Positions 1-9,600 of a stretch of 64,000 nt of DNA are shown here, in pieces; position 1 is the stretch's first letter; each line of letters begins with the position of its first letter. Made by a program: the position numbers and the translations under genes. Origin of the DNA: Bacteroidaceae bacterium. GTDB lineage: Bacteria > Bacteroidota > Bacteroidia > Bacteroidales > Bacteroidaceae. The DNA lies in the NCBI GenBank assembly GCA_030843315.1, contig JAUUPT010000001.1, forward strand, positions 77,826 to 141,825, in the 5' to 3' direction. The notes under the pieces were generated by a model. The model searched no databases. It had not been told where the DNA came from and worked only from the letters and a program-made list of their open reading frames with translations.

Positions 1-352
1 CGCCGTTCTTGGAGAATTCCGTAGACTTGGCGCGTGCCTCGTCCGATACGGCTGTAAATGCCTGATAAAGCAGATCGTCATTGAACGATGCACCCATACC
101 GATGGCTTGCGGGAAAACAGTGGCGATGCCTGCGCGTCCTACGCCGTGCAATGCTTCGCTCCACCAGTCGTAGGCTTTAATGCCCAGTCGCGGGATGGCG
201 GGAGAACTGTTTTGCATCAAAGCTACTTTCTCATCCAGGGTGAGTTGCCCTAATAAGATTTGCGCGCGTTGTTCTGCCAACGTGCGTTGTCCGAATACAG
301 CAGAACTACAATACAGGACTGCTGCCAATAAATAGAATTTCTTTTTATTCAT
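1..352 (-). CDS. GH3 family beta-glycosidase, N-terminal part only
   Basis: The frame starts at the ATG complementary to 350-352 and runs off the left edge, so about 117 residues are visible. It opens with a lysine-rich signal peptide ending near a Gly-Gln (VFGQ), then LTLDEKVALMQNSSPAIPRL, YDWWSEALHGVGRAG and TVFPQAIGMGASF, which are the N-terminal signatures of GH3 beta-xylosidases/beta-glucosidases. The enzyme is presumably periplasmic or surface-exposed and removes beta-linked sugars from the non-reducing end. The catalytic Asp and the C-terminal domains lie outside the window, so specificity cannot be judged; the YDWWSEALHG context favours the xylosidase-like branch. A triple 21-bp-spaced repeat lies upstream and may be its operator. 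Confidence 0.88.
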   Translation of the reverse strand, partial: MNKKKFYLLAAVLYCSSAVFGQRTLAEQRAQILLGQLTLDEKVALMQNSSPAIPRLGIKAYDWWSEALHGVGRAGIATVFPQAIGMGASFNDDLLYQAFTAVSDEARAKSTEFSKNG

Positions 353-455
353 GTGTTTTTTCTCTTGATATAATGATTATACAATATTTCTGCTGTAAAA
401 GTAGCTTATAATTTGTATTTATGAAAGTCTGTTTGCTTCATATCCTTATGCCAGC

Positions 456-504
456 GTTACATATCGTTTCTGTTAGGTTACATCTATCTTTGGTGAGGTT
501 ACAT
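456..504 (-). promoter_or_regulatory. Triple GTTACAT repeat, 21-bp spacing, upstream of GH3 gene
   Basis: The heptamer GTTACAT occurs at 456-462, 477-483 and 498-504, exactly 21 bp apart; on the coding strand of the GH3 gene it reads ATGTAAC. The last two copies share a longer core (AGGTTACATC). Direct half-sites two helical turns apart are what AraC-type DNA-binding domains use, including those of hybrid two-component regulators. The array ends about 100 bp before the GH3 start codon. The role as operator is inferred. Confidence 0.5.
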
Positions 505-532
505 CGGGGGAAACAGGAAGAGAAAATGCCTG

Positions 533-579
533 AAAAAAAGGCTGCACCCGAATGGATTCTGTTCCATTCCGATGCAGCC
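533..579 (-). terminator. Rho-independent terminator of the NagB-like gene
   Basis: Read on the minus strand, a GGCTGCA/TGCAGCC stem with an inner GAATGGA/TCCATTC stem is followed by seven T. It lies 22 bp past the stop codon of the deaminase gene. Confidence 0.8.
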
Positions 580-601
580 AGCTTAAAGTTTTAACCCGTT
601 A

Positions 602-2593
602 TTACAGTGGAATGTATTCTACGAATGCTTCCATTGCTTCATAAGATGCGAGGCCGAGACTATCATACAGTGCAGCCGTAGCACGGTTGCGGTCTTCGCT
701 GCGTTGCCAGAACAGACGTTCGTCATTGCCCAGGAACGGAGCGCTTTCCATCTGCGACTGGTGCTTCAGGATAGAGTTGCGTTTAGCGCGCAATTCTTCC
801 GGACTGATAGGCACAGCCATTTCGATATTTTCAATTTCCCATTCTGCCCATGCACCGCGATACATCCAGATGCGGCACTCTTTCAGCCATTTGGCTCCTT
901 CTTCTTTCTCCAGGTCGACGGCAGCGAATACGGCATCCGTACAAACGCGGTGCGTTCCGTGCGGGTCGGCCAGGTCGCCGGCAACGAAGATCTGGTGAGG
1001 TTTCACTTCGCGCAGCAGGTTGCGTACAATTTCTACGTCTGCTTCGCTGATAGGATTCTTCTGAATTTTACCGGTTTCGTAGAACGGCAGGTCGAGGAAG
1101 TGTACATGATCCAGCGGAATGTTATTGTAGGTGCAGGCAGTACGTGCTTCGCCACGGCGAATCAGACCTTTGATGGTCAGGATGTCGCGGGTATCCATAT
1201 CACCGTCTTTCTTTTCCTTCAAGTACTTGCGTATTTCGGCGTACTTGTCATTGATAACCTGGTCTTCGCTGTTGTTGAATATTTGGTTGAATCCGTTGAT
1301 GAAGTGCATGAAGCGAGTTACTTCCTCATCGCCTACGGCAATGTTACCCGAAGTTTCGTAAGCCACGTGTACATCGTGCTTCTGCTCTACCAGGCGGCGG
1401 ATAGTGCCACCCATCGAGATAACGTCGTCATCGGGATGCGGAGAGAATACTACGATGCGCTTCGGATACGGTTTGGCACGCTCGGGACGATAAGTGTCGT
1501 CTGCGTTCGGCTTGCCACCCGGCCAGCCGGTGATGGTATGTTGCAGGTCGTTGAATATCTTGATATTCACGTTGTATGCCGAGCCGAACAATGCCAGCAG
1601 TTCGCTTAAACCGTTTTCGTTGTAGTCTTTATTGGTCAACTTCAGGATGGGTTTTCCGGTGAGTTGGCACAGCCAGACGATAGCACTACGGATCAGCTTG
1701 TCGTTCCATTCGCAGGAAGTCACCAGCCAGGGGCGTTGGATACGCGTCAGGTTAGCGGCGGCAGACAAGTCGATGGCAACGTGTGCATTGTTGTGCGTTT
1801 GCAGGTAAGAGGCGGGGATGGTATCCGTAACCGGACCTTCCACACAGTTTCTTACCATCTGGGCTTTTTCTTCACCCCATGCCATTAGGTATACCTTCTT
1901 GGCGGCAAGGATGGTAGAAACACCCATCGTGATAGAACTGATAGGAGTACTCTCGATGCTGCCGAACATCTTGGATGCTTCGTTGCGCGAGTCGTTATCC
2001 AGTAAAATCAAGCGGGTGGTGGAGTTGAGGCGTGAACCCGGTTCGTTGAAACCGATGTTACCCACGCGTCCAATGCCTATCAGGGCAGCATCCAGTCCGC
2101 CGAAACTTTCGATGCGCTGCTCGTACAAGCGGCAGTATTCGAAGATGGTGTCTTTGGCAATTGTACTGTCCGGGCTGAAGACGTTCTGTTTGTCGATGTC
2201 CACATGGTCGAGCAACATTTCCTTCAAGGCGTTGAGGTTGCTGTTGACAGCATCCTGTGTCAGAGGGTAGTATTCGTAGAGGTTGAATACGATTACGTTG
2301 CGGAAACTCAATCCTTCTTCCTTGTGCATACGGATGAGAGCCGAGTACACGTTGCGGGGAGAATTTCCGCCTGCCAATGCCAATACGCAGAAACGTCCGG
2401 CCTTTTGTTTGTCACGGATCAGCTGTGCAATATCCAGGGCAACTTGGTTGGCACCTTCTTCGGCAGACTCGTAGATGTCTGTCGGAATTTTTTCCAGTCG
2501 GGTCAATACCGACCGTTCAAATGCATTCTCAGGTCGATAGTACCTGGGGGAGACTCTGTTGAGAGTGATTTGAGAGCTTAAATTGGTTTTCAT
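602..2593 (-). CDS. nagB: Glucosamine-6-phosphate deaminase-like protein with LmbE/PIG-L C-terminal domain
   Basis: The 663-residue product joins two domains. The N-terminal half (about 50-310) is NagB-like sugar-phosphate isomerase/deaminase (LALAGGNSPRNVYSAL, IGIGRVGNIGFNEPG), expected to convert glucosamine-6-phosphate to fructose-6-phosphate and ammonia. The C-terminal half (about 395-640) is an LmbE/PIG-L deacetylase-like domain with the metal-binding motif FSPHPDDDVISMGGT. Together they could deacetylate and then deaminate an amino-sugar derivative, but that coupling is inference; this architecture is common in Bacteroides and normally annotated as NagB. The start was placed at MKTNLSSQ (2593), because the 24 upstream codons are an AT-rich leader. 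A TAnnTTTG-like element (TATCTTTG, minus strand, 2648-2655) lies upstream. It is cytoplasmic, since no signal peptide is seen. Confidence 0.9.
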   Translation of the reverse strand: MKTNLSSQITLNRVSPRYYRPENAFERSVLTRLEKIPTDIYESAEEGANQVALDIAQLIRDKQKAGRFCVLALAGGNSPRNVYSALIRMHKEEGLSFRNVIVFNLYEYYPLTQDAVNSNLNALKEMLLDHVDIDKQNVFSPDSTIAKDTIFEYCRLYEQRIESFGGLDAALIGIGRVGNIGFNEPGSRLNSTTRLILLDNDSRNEASKMFGSIESTPISSITMGVSTILAAKKVYLMAWGEEKAQMVRNCVEGPVTDTIPASYLQTHNNAHVAIDLSAAANLTRIQRPWLVTSCEWNDKLIRSAIVWLCQLTGKPILKLTNKDYNENGLSELLALFGSAYNVNIKIFNDLQHTITGWPGGKPNADDTYRPERAKPYPKRIVVFSPHPDDDVISMGGTIRRLVEQKHDVHVAYETSGNIAVGDEEVTRFMHFINGFNQIFNNSEDQVINDKYAEIRKYLKEKKDGDMDTRDILTIKGLIRRGEARTACTYNNIPLDHVHFLDLPFYETGKIQKNPISEADVEIVRNLLREVKPHQIFVAGDLADPHGTHRVCTDAVFAAVDLEKEEGAKWLKECRIWMYRGAWAEWEIENIEMAVPISPEELRAKRNSILKHQSQMESAPFLGNDERLFWQRSEDRNRATAALYDSLGLASYEAMEAFVEYIPL

Positions 2594-2776
2594 AAAATAT
2601 GTATTAATAATAAATTGATTAAAACAATTGCTGTTTCTTAGAGACAACAAAGATACAAAAAACAATGTTCGATCATATCTTGTTGAGGATAATTTTAATA
2701 GATATTACCGGGAACCAAACAAACTATTCCTTATCTTTGTTTCATCTCTAAACTACTAACTAAAAATAGTACGCGT

Positions 2777-3478
2777 ATGAAGAACTGGAGAATAGAAGCA
2801 ATCATTATTTCCATTGGTATCATTATGCTGGGCGTGATGATAAGGAACGGTATCAACGACTTTAAAGACAAAGATCGTATTGTGAGTGTAAAAGGTCTGG
2901 CAGAGATGGAAGTACCTGCCGATAAGGTCATCTGGCCATTGGTATACAAGGATATCGGCAACGATCCCGCCTTGCTGTATGTTAATATGGAGCAGAAGAA
3001 TAAAGCTATCGTAAACTTTCTGGAAAAGAACGGCGTTGCAAAAGACGAAATCAGTATCGTGCCGCCCGAGATCATCGACCTGCAAGCCGAACGTTATGGA
3101 AACCGGGATATATCCTATCGCTACAATGCCACTTCCGTTATTACGGTAACCTCGAAAAATGTAGATAAAGTGCGCAAGCTGATGTCCGAGCAAGCCGAAC
3201 TCTTGAAGCAGGGCATCGCCATCACCGGTGGTGATTATAAGTATAATGTATCTTATGAATTTACCGGACTGAACGGCATCAAGCCACAAATGATAGAAGA
3301 GGCCACAAAGAATGCCCGTGCTGCTGCCGAGAAATTTGCAAAAGACTCCGATAGCAGCCTGGGTAAAATCAGGAACGCTTCACAAGGGCGGTTCTCTATC
3401 TCCGACCGAGACGCCAATACTCCTTATATAAAGAGTGTGCGCGTAGTGACTACCGTGAATTATTATCTGAAGAAATAG
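2777..3478 (+). CDS. SIMPL (DUF541) domain protein
   Basis: The 233-residue protein has one N-terminal membrane helix (IEAIIISIGIIMLGVMI, residues 6-22) followed by a SIMPL/DUF541 domain (VSVKGLAEMEVPADKVIW onward) that fills the rest. The family is periplasmic or membrane-anchored; members such as E. coli YggE are linked to oxidative stress, but the biochemical role is not settled. A perfect TATCTTTG -7 element is at 2732-2739, without a clear -33 element. Its 3' end overlaps the convergent amidase gene by 29 bp (3450-3478), with no terminator hairpin between them. Confidence 0.85.
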   Translation: MKNWRIEAIIISIGIIMLGVMIRNGINDFKDKDRIVSVKGLAEMEVPADKVIWPLVYKDIGNDPALLYVNMEQKNKAIVNFLEKNGVAKDEISIVPPEIIDLQAERYGNRDISYRYNATSVITVTSKNVDKVRKLMSEQAELLKQGIAITGGDYKYNVSYEFTGLNGIKPQMIEEATKNARAAAEKFAKDSDSSLGKIRNASQGRFSISDRDANTPYIKSVRVVTTVNYYLKK

Positions 3479-4256
3479 TGAAGTGATCCGCATCTTTCCA
3501 TGCGGGGAACTTCTGCCTGAAGTCTGTCAATGAAGTAAGTTCGAGCGCTGCCGTGGCGACTCCTTCTTCATTGTCGGGCACGGTGGCGAGCAGTTCGCCT
3601 TTGGGAGAATAGATGACGCTGCCTCCGCTGTGGGGCAGCTTATGGTTGTCTGTGCCGACGCGATTGACACCGCAGACGTAGCAGATATTCTCCAATGCAC
3701 GGGCTTGCAGCAATACGTCCCATACCTTGCGGCGGGGAACGGGCCAGTTGGCTACGTAAATTAACAGGTCGTACTCATTGTCTGTGTTGCGGCTCCATAC
3801 CGGAAAACGAAGGTCGTAGCAGACAAGCAGTAATATGTTCCAGCCCCGGTAGCAGATAATGGGGCGTTGGTTTCCCGGAGTGAAATGCTCCACTTCGTGC
3901 CCCATGCGGAAGAGGTGGCGCTTGTCGTAATAGTAGGCATCGCCTTCGGGCGTAAGGAAGAAGGCACGGTTGTAATAGGAAGGCCGGTCATCGTAGGATG
4001 ATGCTTCGCACGCAATATAACTGCCTGCAATGGCAAGCTGATACTCTCCGGCCCATCGCCGCAATGTAGTGATGGTTTCTCCCGTTACCGGTTCCGCCAG
4101 ATGCTCTGTGTCCATGCTGAAGCCGGTAGAGAAGGTCTCAGGTAAAACAACAATCTCCGTTGTCCCACGAAGAGCTTCAAGCTTTTCGCGGAGGCGACGG
4201 AGATTTTCTTGTTTATCTTCCCAAACGATATCTGTTTGTAGAATACTTACGCGCAT
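3450..4256 (-). CDS. Carbon-nitrogen hydrolase (nitrilase superfamily, omega-amidase-like)
   Basis: The 268-residue cytoplasmic protein contains the nitrilase catalytic triad: Glu40 (VVLPETFSTGFSM), Lys112 (YYDKRHLFRMG) and Cys146 (LLVCYDLRFPVWSR). The PETFSTGF and CYDLRFP contexts match the YafV/omega-amidase branch, which hydrolyses alpha-ketoglutaramate and alpha-ketosuccinamate. The length is that of a single-domain member. It reads convergently with the SIMPL gene, overlapping its last 29 bp, and sits upstream of no obvious pathway partner. Substrate is assigned by family resemblance only. Confidence 0.88.
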   Translation of the reverse strand: MRVSILQTDIVWEDKQENLRRLREKLEALRGTTEIVVLPETFSTGFSMDTEHLAEPVTGETITTLRRWAGEYQLAIAGSYIACEASSYDDRPSYYNRAFFLTPEGDAYYYDKRHLFRMGHEVEHFTPGNQRPIICYRGWNILLLVCYDLRFPVWSRNTDNEYDLLIYVANWPVPRRKVWDVLLQARALENICYVCGVNRVGTDNHKLPHSGGSVIYSPKGELLATVPDNEEGVATAALELTSLTDFRQKFPAWKDADHFTISSDNNSR

Positions 4257-4301
4257 ATTACATTACCGCATTAATACCTTATCTACTGCATCATTACTTT
4301 A

Positions 4302-4856
4302 TCAAATTTCTCCCAAGTCAAAGTTCTTGGGATTCTTCCCTTTGAAGTTCTTGTAATAGAGCTTTATCTCATGCATATCTTTCGCCATGTCTCCGGTGGG
4401 CATAATGGCTTTGGTGCACGAAATAGTCTTTGTGGGATAATCGATTCCGACGAGCACGATGGGTACTTGCGCCTTGAGTGCTATGTAATAGAAACCTTTC
4501 TTCCAGTTAGGATTGGCTTTGCGGGTTCCTTCCGGGGTGATGGCAAGATGGAAGTGCTTGCTGTTTGCAAACTTCTCAGTCATCTGGTCTACTAAAGACG
4601 ACTTGCGTCCCCGGTTTACAGGGATACCGCCCACAGCCTTGAATATAAGTCCCAGTGGGAAGAAGAACCATTCCTTCTTCATCATGAAACTGGTTTTGCG
4701 GCCGATGGCACCATAATACAGCTTGCCGATAAATAAATCCCAATTAGAAGTATGTGGCGCCGCACAAACTATGCACTTATCATAGTTTTCCACCGTCACA
4801 TTTGTTTTCCAGCCCAGCAGGCGATAATAAATGAAACTATAAAGGGCTTTCTTCAT
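4302..4856 (-). CDS. Short 1-acyl-glycerol-3-phosphate acyltransferase-like protein
   Basis: The 184-residue protein carries the PlsC acyltransferase signatures: HTSNWD (HX4D catalytic motif), GGIPVNRGRKSS (acceptor-binding region) and TPEGTRK. It likely transfers an acyl chain to a glycerolipid or other membrane acceptor on the inner face of the inner membrane. It is shorter than typical PlsC (about 240 residues) and has no clear N-terminal membrane anchor, as in the small Bacteroidetes acyltransferase family. It starts one base after the stop of the upstream 89-residue gene, so the two are almost certainly cotranscribed. Confidence 0.85.
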   Translation of the reverse strand: MKKALYSFIYYRLLGWKTNVTVENYDKCIVCAAPHTSNWDLFIGKLYYGAIGRKTSFMMKKEWFFFPLGLIFKAVGGIPVNRGRKSSLVDQMTEKFANSKHFHLAITPEGTRKANPNWKKGFYYIALKAQVPIVLVGIDYPTKTISCTKAIMPTGDMAKDMHEIKLYYKNFKGKNPKNFDLGEI

Positions 4857-4857
4857 T

Positions 4858-5127
4858 TTACTTCAATTTGCCCATTGCATCAATAATTTCGTCCACTTTC
4901 GCATTGAAGTCAGTCATGAATTTCTTGTAGAAACCTTTTACATTTCCCGGTTCTGTGTGACTGATACGGCTTATGAATTCATCTTGCGTTTTCAGAATCT
5001 CTGCCATCAGCTCGTCAGCTTTCTTTTTGTCGGTTCCAGGTACGTATAAACTGTGCACAAGACACTCTGTGAATAGTTCGCCTGCAATATAGTTGATGTT
5101 CTTCTTTAGTTCTTTTCTACTTGCCAT
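4858..5127 (-). CDS. Small conserved hypothetical protein, 89 aa
   Basis: The product is a soluble, largely helical, lysine-rich 89-residue protein without signal peptide or membrane segment. I do not recognise a named domain. Its only clear context is tight linkage to the acyltransferase gene, which begins 1 bp downstream. A TATCTTTA element, one base off the Bacteroides -7 consensus, lies on the minus strand at 5168-5175 and could drive the pair. Confidence 0.65.
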   Translation of the reverse strand: MASRKELKKNINYIAGELFTECLVHSLYVPGTDKKKADELMAEILKTQDEFISRISHTEPGNVKGFYKKFMTDFNAKVDEIIDAMGKLK

Positions 5128-5238
5128 AATCTTTACATTTTAAATGAATACTGTGAATTGTATCCGGTAAAGATACAGTTTTTCTTTATTACTGTATAGG
5201 AAAAGCCCGTTTTTATGTGTTTTTAATGGGAGTAGGGG

Positions 5239-5275
5239 TGTGGAATAATTCCACAAAATGTGGACGCATTCTACA
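5239..5275 (+). promoter_or_regulatory. Tandem 17-bp palindromes upstream of the RND efflux operon
   Basis: TGTGGAATAATTCCACA (5239-5255) is a perfect inverted repeat around one central base. A second 17-bp copy, TGTGGACGCATTCTACA (5259-5275), matches it at 13 positions and starts 20 bp later. This looks like a two-dimer operator or enhancer site for the efflux operon that starts at 5436. The bound regulator is not known from the window. The rest of the 308-bp gap (5128-5435) shows only the sigma-54-like element listed separately. Confidence 0.5.
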
Positions 5276-5375
5276 TGAAAGGGAGGGATTCCCGAAAGAA
5301 AGAACGATTTTCTGCTGATTTATATCCATTGATATATAGAGCATTACGCAAAAAGGGAATATTGTGTCAACATGT

Positions 5376-5391
5376 TTGGCATCTCATTTGT
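5376..5391 (+). promoter_or_regulatory. Possible sigma-54 promoter of the RND efflux operon
   Basis: TTGGCA (5376-5381) is followed at the right distance by TTGT (5388-5391), giving GG-N10-GT; the sigma-54 consensus is GG-N10-GC. It lies 45 bp before the adaptor start codon and about 110-130 bp downstream of two tandem palindromes, the usual arrangement of a sigma-54 enhancer and promoter. The missing C in the -12 element lowers confidence. Confidence 0.35.
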
Positions 5392-5435
5392 TATTTACAA
5401 ATAGAAACAGGGTTAAATTTAATAAACGAACAAGC

Positions 5436-6614
5436 ATGAGACTATTTTTATTCAAGAGAGAATTGAAATTGAACAAGAAAAGAATACTGATAATAGCAGC
5501 CTGCCTGGCAGTGCTGTTGGTTGGCTATTTTATCTTGACCTGGCCCAAGAAGGTGCAGCCTGAAGCTCCTACCGTTATTGTGGAACCTGCTGCAAAAGGT
5601 GATGTAGAGATATATGGCGAATATGTAGGTCGCATCCGTGCACAACAGTTTGTAGAGGTACGTGCGCGCGTAGAAGGCTATCTGGAGAATATGCTTTTTG
5701 CCGAAGGAAAGTACGTGACGAAGAACCAGGTACTTTTTGTTATCAACCAAGATCAATACCGTGCTAAGGCCGATAAAGCCCGTGCACAATTAAAGAAAGA
5801 CGAGGCGCAGGCACTGAAGGCGAAGCGCGACCTGGAACGTATCCGCCCGTTGTATGCACAAAATGCTGCCAGCCAGTTGGATCTTGACAATGCCCAGGCA
5901 GCCTATGAAACGGCAGAGGCATCTGTGGCAATGAGCCAGGCCGATTTGGATCAGGCTGAACTGGAATTAGGTTATACGCTGGTACGTTCGCCGCTTTCGG
6001 GACATATCAGTGAAAGAAATGTGGACTTGGGTACTTTAGTCGGACCGGGTGGTAAGTCCTTGCTGGCTACCGTAGTGAAGAGCGATACCGTCCTGGTAGA
6101 CTTTAATATGACGGCGCTGGATTACCTGAAAAGTAAGGAACGTAATATCGACATCGGCCGCCAAGACTCTACACGCTCCTGGCAGCCTAACATTACGATT
6201 ACTTTAGCGGACAACACGGTTTATCCTTTTAAAGGATATGTAGACTTTGCCGAACCACAGGTAGACCCGCAGACGGGTACCTTCTCGGTACGTGCAGAGA
6301 TGCCGAATCCTAACAGTGTACTGTTACCGGGGCAGTTTACGAAAGTGAAACTGTTGCTGGATGTGCGCGAAGATGCAATAGCCATACCCCAGAAGGCGGT
6401 GACCATTGAGAAAGGCGGTGCTTATGCCTTTGTGATGCGCCGTGACTCTACGGTGGAGAAACGCTTCATAGAGTTGGGGCCAGAGTTTGGAAATAGCTGG
6501 GTGGTTGAACGTGGTCTGGCAGCCGGTGAGCAAGTGGTGACGGAAGGTTTCCACAAATTGACTCCGGGAATGAAGGTGCGTGCACAAGCCAAGGATATTA
6601 ACTCTTCAAAGTAA
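5436..6614 (+). CDS. RND efflux system periplasmic adaptor (membrane fusion protein)
   Basis: The 392-residue protein has an N-terminal membrane anchor (RILIIAACLAVLLVGYFIL), a biotinyl-lipoyl/barrel-sandwich hybrid region (VEVRARVEGYLENMLFAEGKYVTKNQVLF), an alpha-helical hairpin rich in Ala/Gln/Glu, and beta-barrel and membrane-proximal domains ending in LPGQFTKVKLLL and AIAIPQKAV. It links the inner-membrane pump to the outer-membrane channel. No lipobox is present, so the anchor is a transmembrane helix. The start was set at MRLFLFKREL; 24 codons upstream are open but look like leader. The pump gene follows after 7 bp. Confidence 0.93.
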   Translation: MRLFLFKRELKLNKKRILIIAACLAVLLVGYFILTWPKKVQPEAPTVIVEPAAKGDVEIYGEYVGRIRAQQFVEVRARVEGYLENMLFAEGKYVTKNQVLFVINQDQYRAKADKARAQLKKDEAQALKAKRDLERIRPLYAQNAASQLDLDNAQAAYETAEASVAMSQADLDQAELELGYTLVRSPLSGHISERNVDLGTLVGPGGKSLLATVVKSDTVLVDFNMTALDYLKSKERNIDIGRQDSTRSWQPNITITLADNTVYPFKGYVDFAEPQVDPQTGTFSVRAEMPNPNSVLLPGQFTKVKLLLDVREDAIAIPQKAVTIEKGGAYAFVMRRDSTVEKRFIELGPEFGNSWVVERGLAAGEQVVTEGFHKLTPGMKVRAQAKDINSSK

Positions 6615-6621
6615 CGACATT

Positions 6622-9600
6622 ATGAAAGTAAGTTTCTTTATAGACCGCCCGGTATTCTCGGCGGTGATATCGATTGTGATTGTGATAGTCGGTATCATCG
6701 GACTGACCATGCTGCCGGTGGATCAATACCCACAGATAACGCCGCCCGTGGTGAAGATCAGCGCTTCCTATCCGGGAGCTAGTGCGCTGACAGTTTCGCA
6801 AGCGGTGGCAACCCCTATCGAACAAGAGATAAACGGTACTCCGGGCATGCTCTACATGGAGTCCAACAGTTCTAACTCCGGCGGTTTCTCCGCCACCGTC
6901 ACCTTCGACGTATCTGCCGACCCCGACCTGGCGGCGGTAGAGATACAGAACCGCGTGAAGCTTGCCGAGAGCCGCCTGCCTGCCGAAGTCATTCAGAACG
7001 GTATCTCGGTAGAGAAGCAGGCGCCCAGTCAGTTGATGACGCTCTGCCTCACTAGCAGTGACCCCAAGTTCGATGAAATCTATCTGAGCAACTTTGCCAC
7101 CATCAACGTGCTCGACTTGCTGCGCCGCATCCCCGGCGTGGGCCGCGTCTCCAATATAGGTAGCCGCTATTACGCCATGCAGATATGGGCACTGCCCGAC
7201 AAACTCGCCAACTTCGGCCTCACCGTGCAGGACTTGCAGAATGCACTGAAAGACCAGAACCGCGAGTCCGCCGCCGGCGTCCTGGGTCAGCAGCCGGTGA
7301 AGGGACTGGACATCACCATCCCCATCACCACGCAGGGCCGACTGAGCTCCGTGAAACAGTTCGAGGACATCGTAGTCCGCGCCAACTCCAATGGGTCTAT
7401 CATCCGCTTGCGCGACGTGGCCCGTGTCTCTCTCGAAGCCTCTTCCTACAGCACGGAGAGCGGCATCAACGGTGAGAACGCCGCCGTACTTGGCATCTAT
7501 ATGCTGCCGGGCGCCAATGCGATGGAAGTGGCAAAGAACGTAAAGGAAGCCATGAAAGAGATCAGTGCCAACTTCCCGGAGGGAGTGAGTTACGAGATCC
7601 CGTTCGATATGACGACCTATATCTCCGAATCCATCCACGAGGTGTACAAGACCTTGTTCGAAGCATTAATATTAGTTGTGTTAGTAGTATTTCTTTCCTT
7701 GCAAAGTTGGCGTGCGACGCTGATACCGATTGTTGCGGTACCGATTTCCCTGGTTGGTACCTTTGGTTTCATGCTTATCTTCGGGTTCTCGCTGAACATG
7801 CTGACTTTGCTTGGATTGATTCTTGCCATCGGCATCGTGGTAGATGATGCCATCGTGGTGGTGGAGAACGTGGAGCACCTGATGGAGACCGAAAAACTCA
7901 GCCCCTACGAAGCCACCAAGAAGGCAATGAATGGGCTGGCAAGCGCATTGATAGCCACTTCGCTGGTACTCTGTGCCGTATTCGTGCCGGTGAGTTTCCT
8001 AAGTGGAATTACCGGGCAGTTGTATCGCCAGTTCACCATTACCATTGCCGTTTCCGTGCTGCTGTCTACGGTGGTGGCGCTGACGCTCAGCCCCGTGATG
8101 TGCTCCCTTATTCTGCGCCCCGATAGCGGCAAGAAGAAGAACATCGTCTTTCGCAAGATAAACCACTGGCTGGCACTCGGTAACCACCGCTACGTAGGTG
8201 TCATCAGTCGCGTCATCAAGAATCCCCGCCGATTGATGTCGGCGTTCGGAATGGTGATTGTCGCTATCTTTATTATACATCGGTTGGTGCCCACCAGCTT
8301 TCTGCCTGCCGAGGACCAGGGCTATTTCAAGATAGAACTGGAATTGCCTGAAGGCGCCACGCTGGAACGTACCCGCGTAGTGACCGACCGCGCCGTGAAG
8401 TATCTGGAACAGAATCCCTACGTCGCCTACGTACAGAACGTAACGGGCAGCAGCCCCCGTGTGGGCAGCAGCCAGTCGCGTAGCGAACTGACAGTTATCC
8501 TGAAACCGTGGGAGGACCGCAAAGCCATTTCCATTGACCGGATTATGGAGCGCGTGGAGCGCGACCTGAAGGAATACCCCGAATGCAAAGTCTACCTCTC
8601 CACGCCTCCCGTCATTCCGGGGCTGGGTACTTCGGGCGGTTTCGAGATGCAGCTCGAAGCCCGTGGCGATGCCACTTTCGACGACCTGGTGCAGGCTGCC
8701 GACACCCTGATGCTCTATGCCCAGCGCCACAAGCAACTGACGGGTCTTTCATCCTCCCTGCAATCGGAGATACCGCAACTCTACTTTGACGTAGACCGCG
8801 ACAAGGTGAAGATGCTCGGCGTCCCCCTTGCCGATGTATTCTCTACGATGAAGGCCTACACCGGTTCCGTCTACGTGAACGACTTTAACATGTTCAACCG
8901 TATATATAAGGTGTACATCCAAGCGGAAGCCCCTTACCGCGAGCACAAGGACAACATTAACCTCTTCTTCGTGAAAGCCAAAGACGGTGCGATGGTGCCC
9001 CTCACCTCACTGGGCAACGCTACGTACACCACCGGTCCGGGCAGCATCAAGCGTTTCAATATGTTCACCACCGCCGTTATCCGCGGTTCCGCCGCCCAGG
9101 GCTACAGTTCCGGGCAGGCAATGGAGATTATGGAACAGATAGCCCGCGACCACCTGCCGGACAACATCGGAGTGGAATGGAGCGGCCTGTCTTATCAGGA
9201 GAAGAAGGCAGGTGGGCAGACGGGACTGGTGCTGACACTGGTATTCCTCTTTGTCTTCCTCTTTCTGGCGGCGCAGTATGAAAGCTGGACGGTGCCCATC
9301 GCAGTATTGTTGTCCCTGCCCGTCGCCGCCCTGGGCGCTTACCTGGGCGTAGTCATCTGCGGATTGGAGAACGACATATATTTCCAGATAGGCTTGGTAA
9401 TGCTGGTGGGGCTCGCCGCGAAGAACGCCATCCTCATCGTAGAGTTTGCCAAGGTGCAGGTAGATGCAGGGGCCGACTTGGTGCAGAGCGCCATCCATGC
9501 GGCACAGCTCCGCTTCCGCCCCATCCTGATGACCTCCCTTGCCTTCGTGCTGGGCATGCTGCCTATGGTGCTGGCAAGCGGGCCGGGTTCGGCAAGCCGT

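Noticed and set aside
2594..2665. N-terminal extension of the NagB-like protein
   Set aside because: The extra 24 codons are AT-rich, overlap the TATCTTTG promoter element and do not resemble the family.
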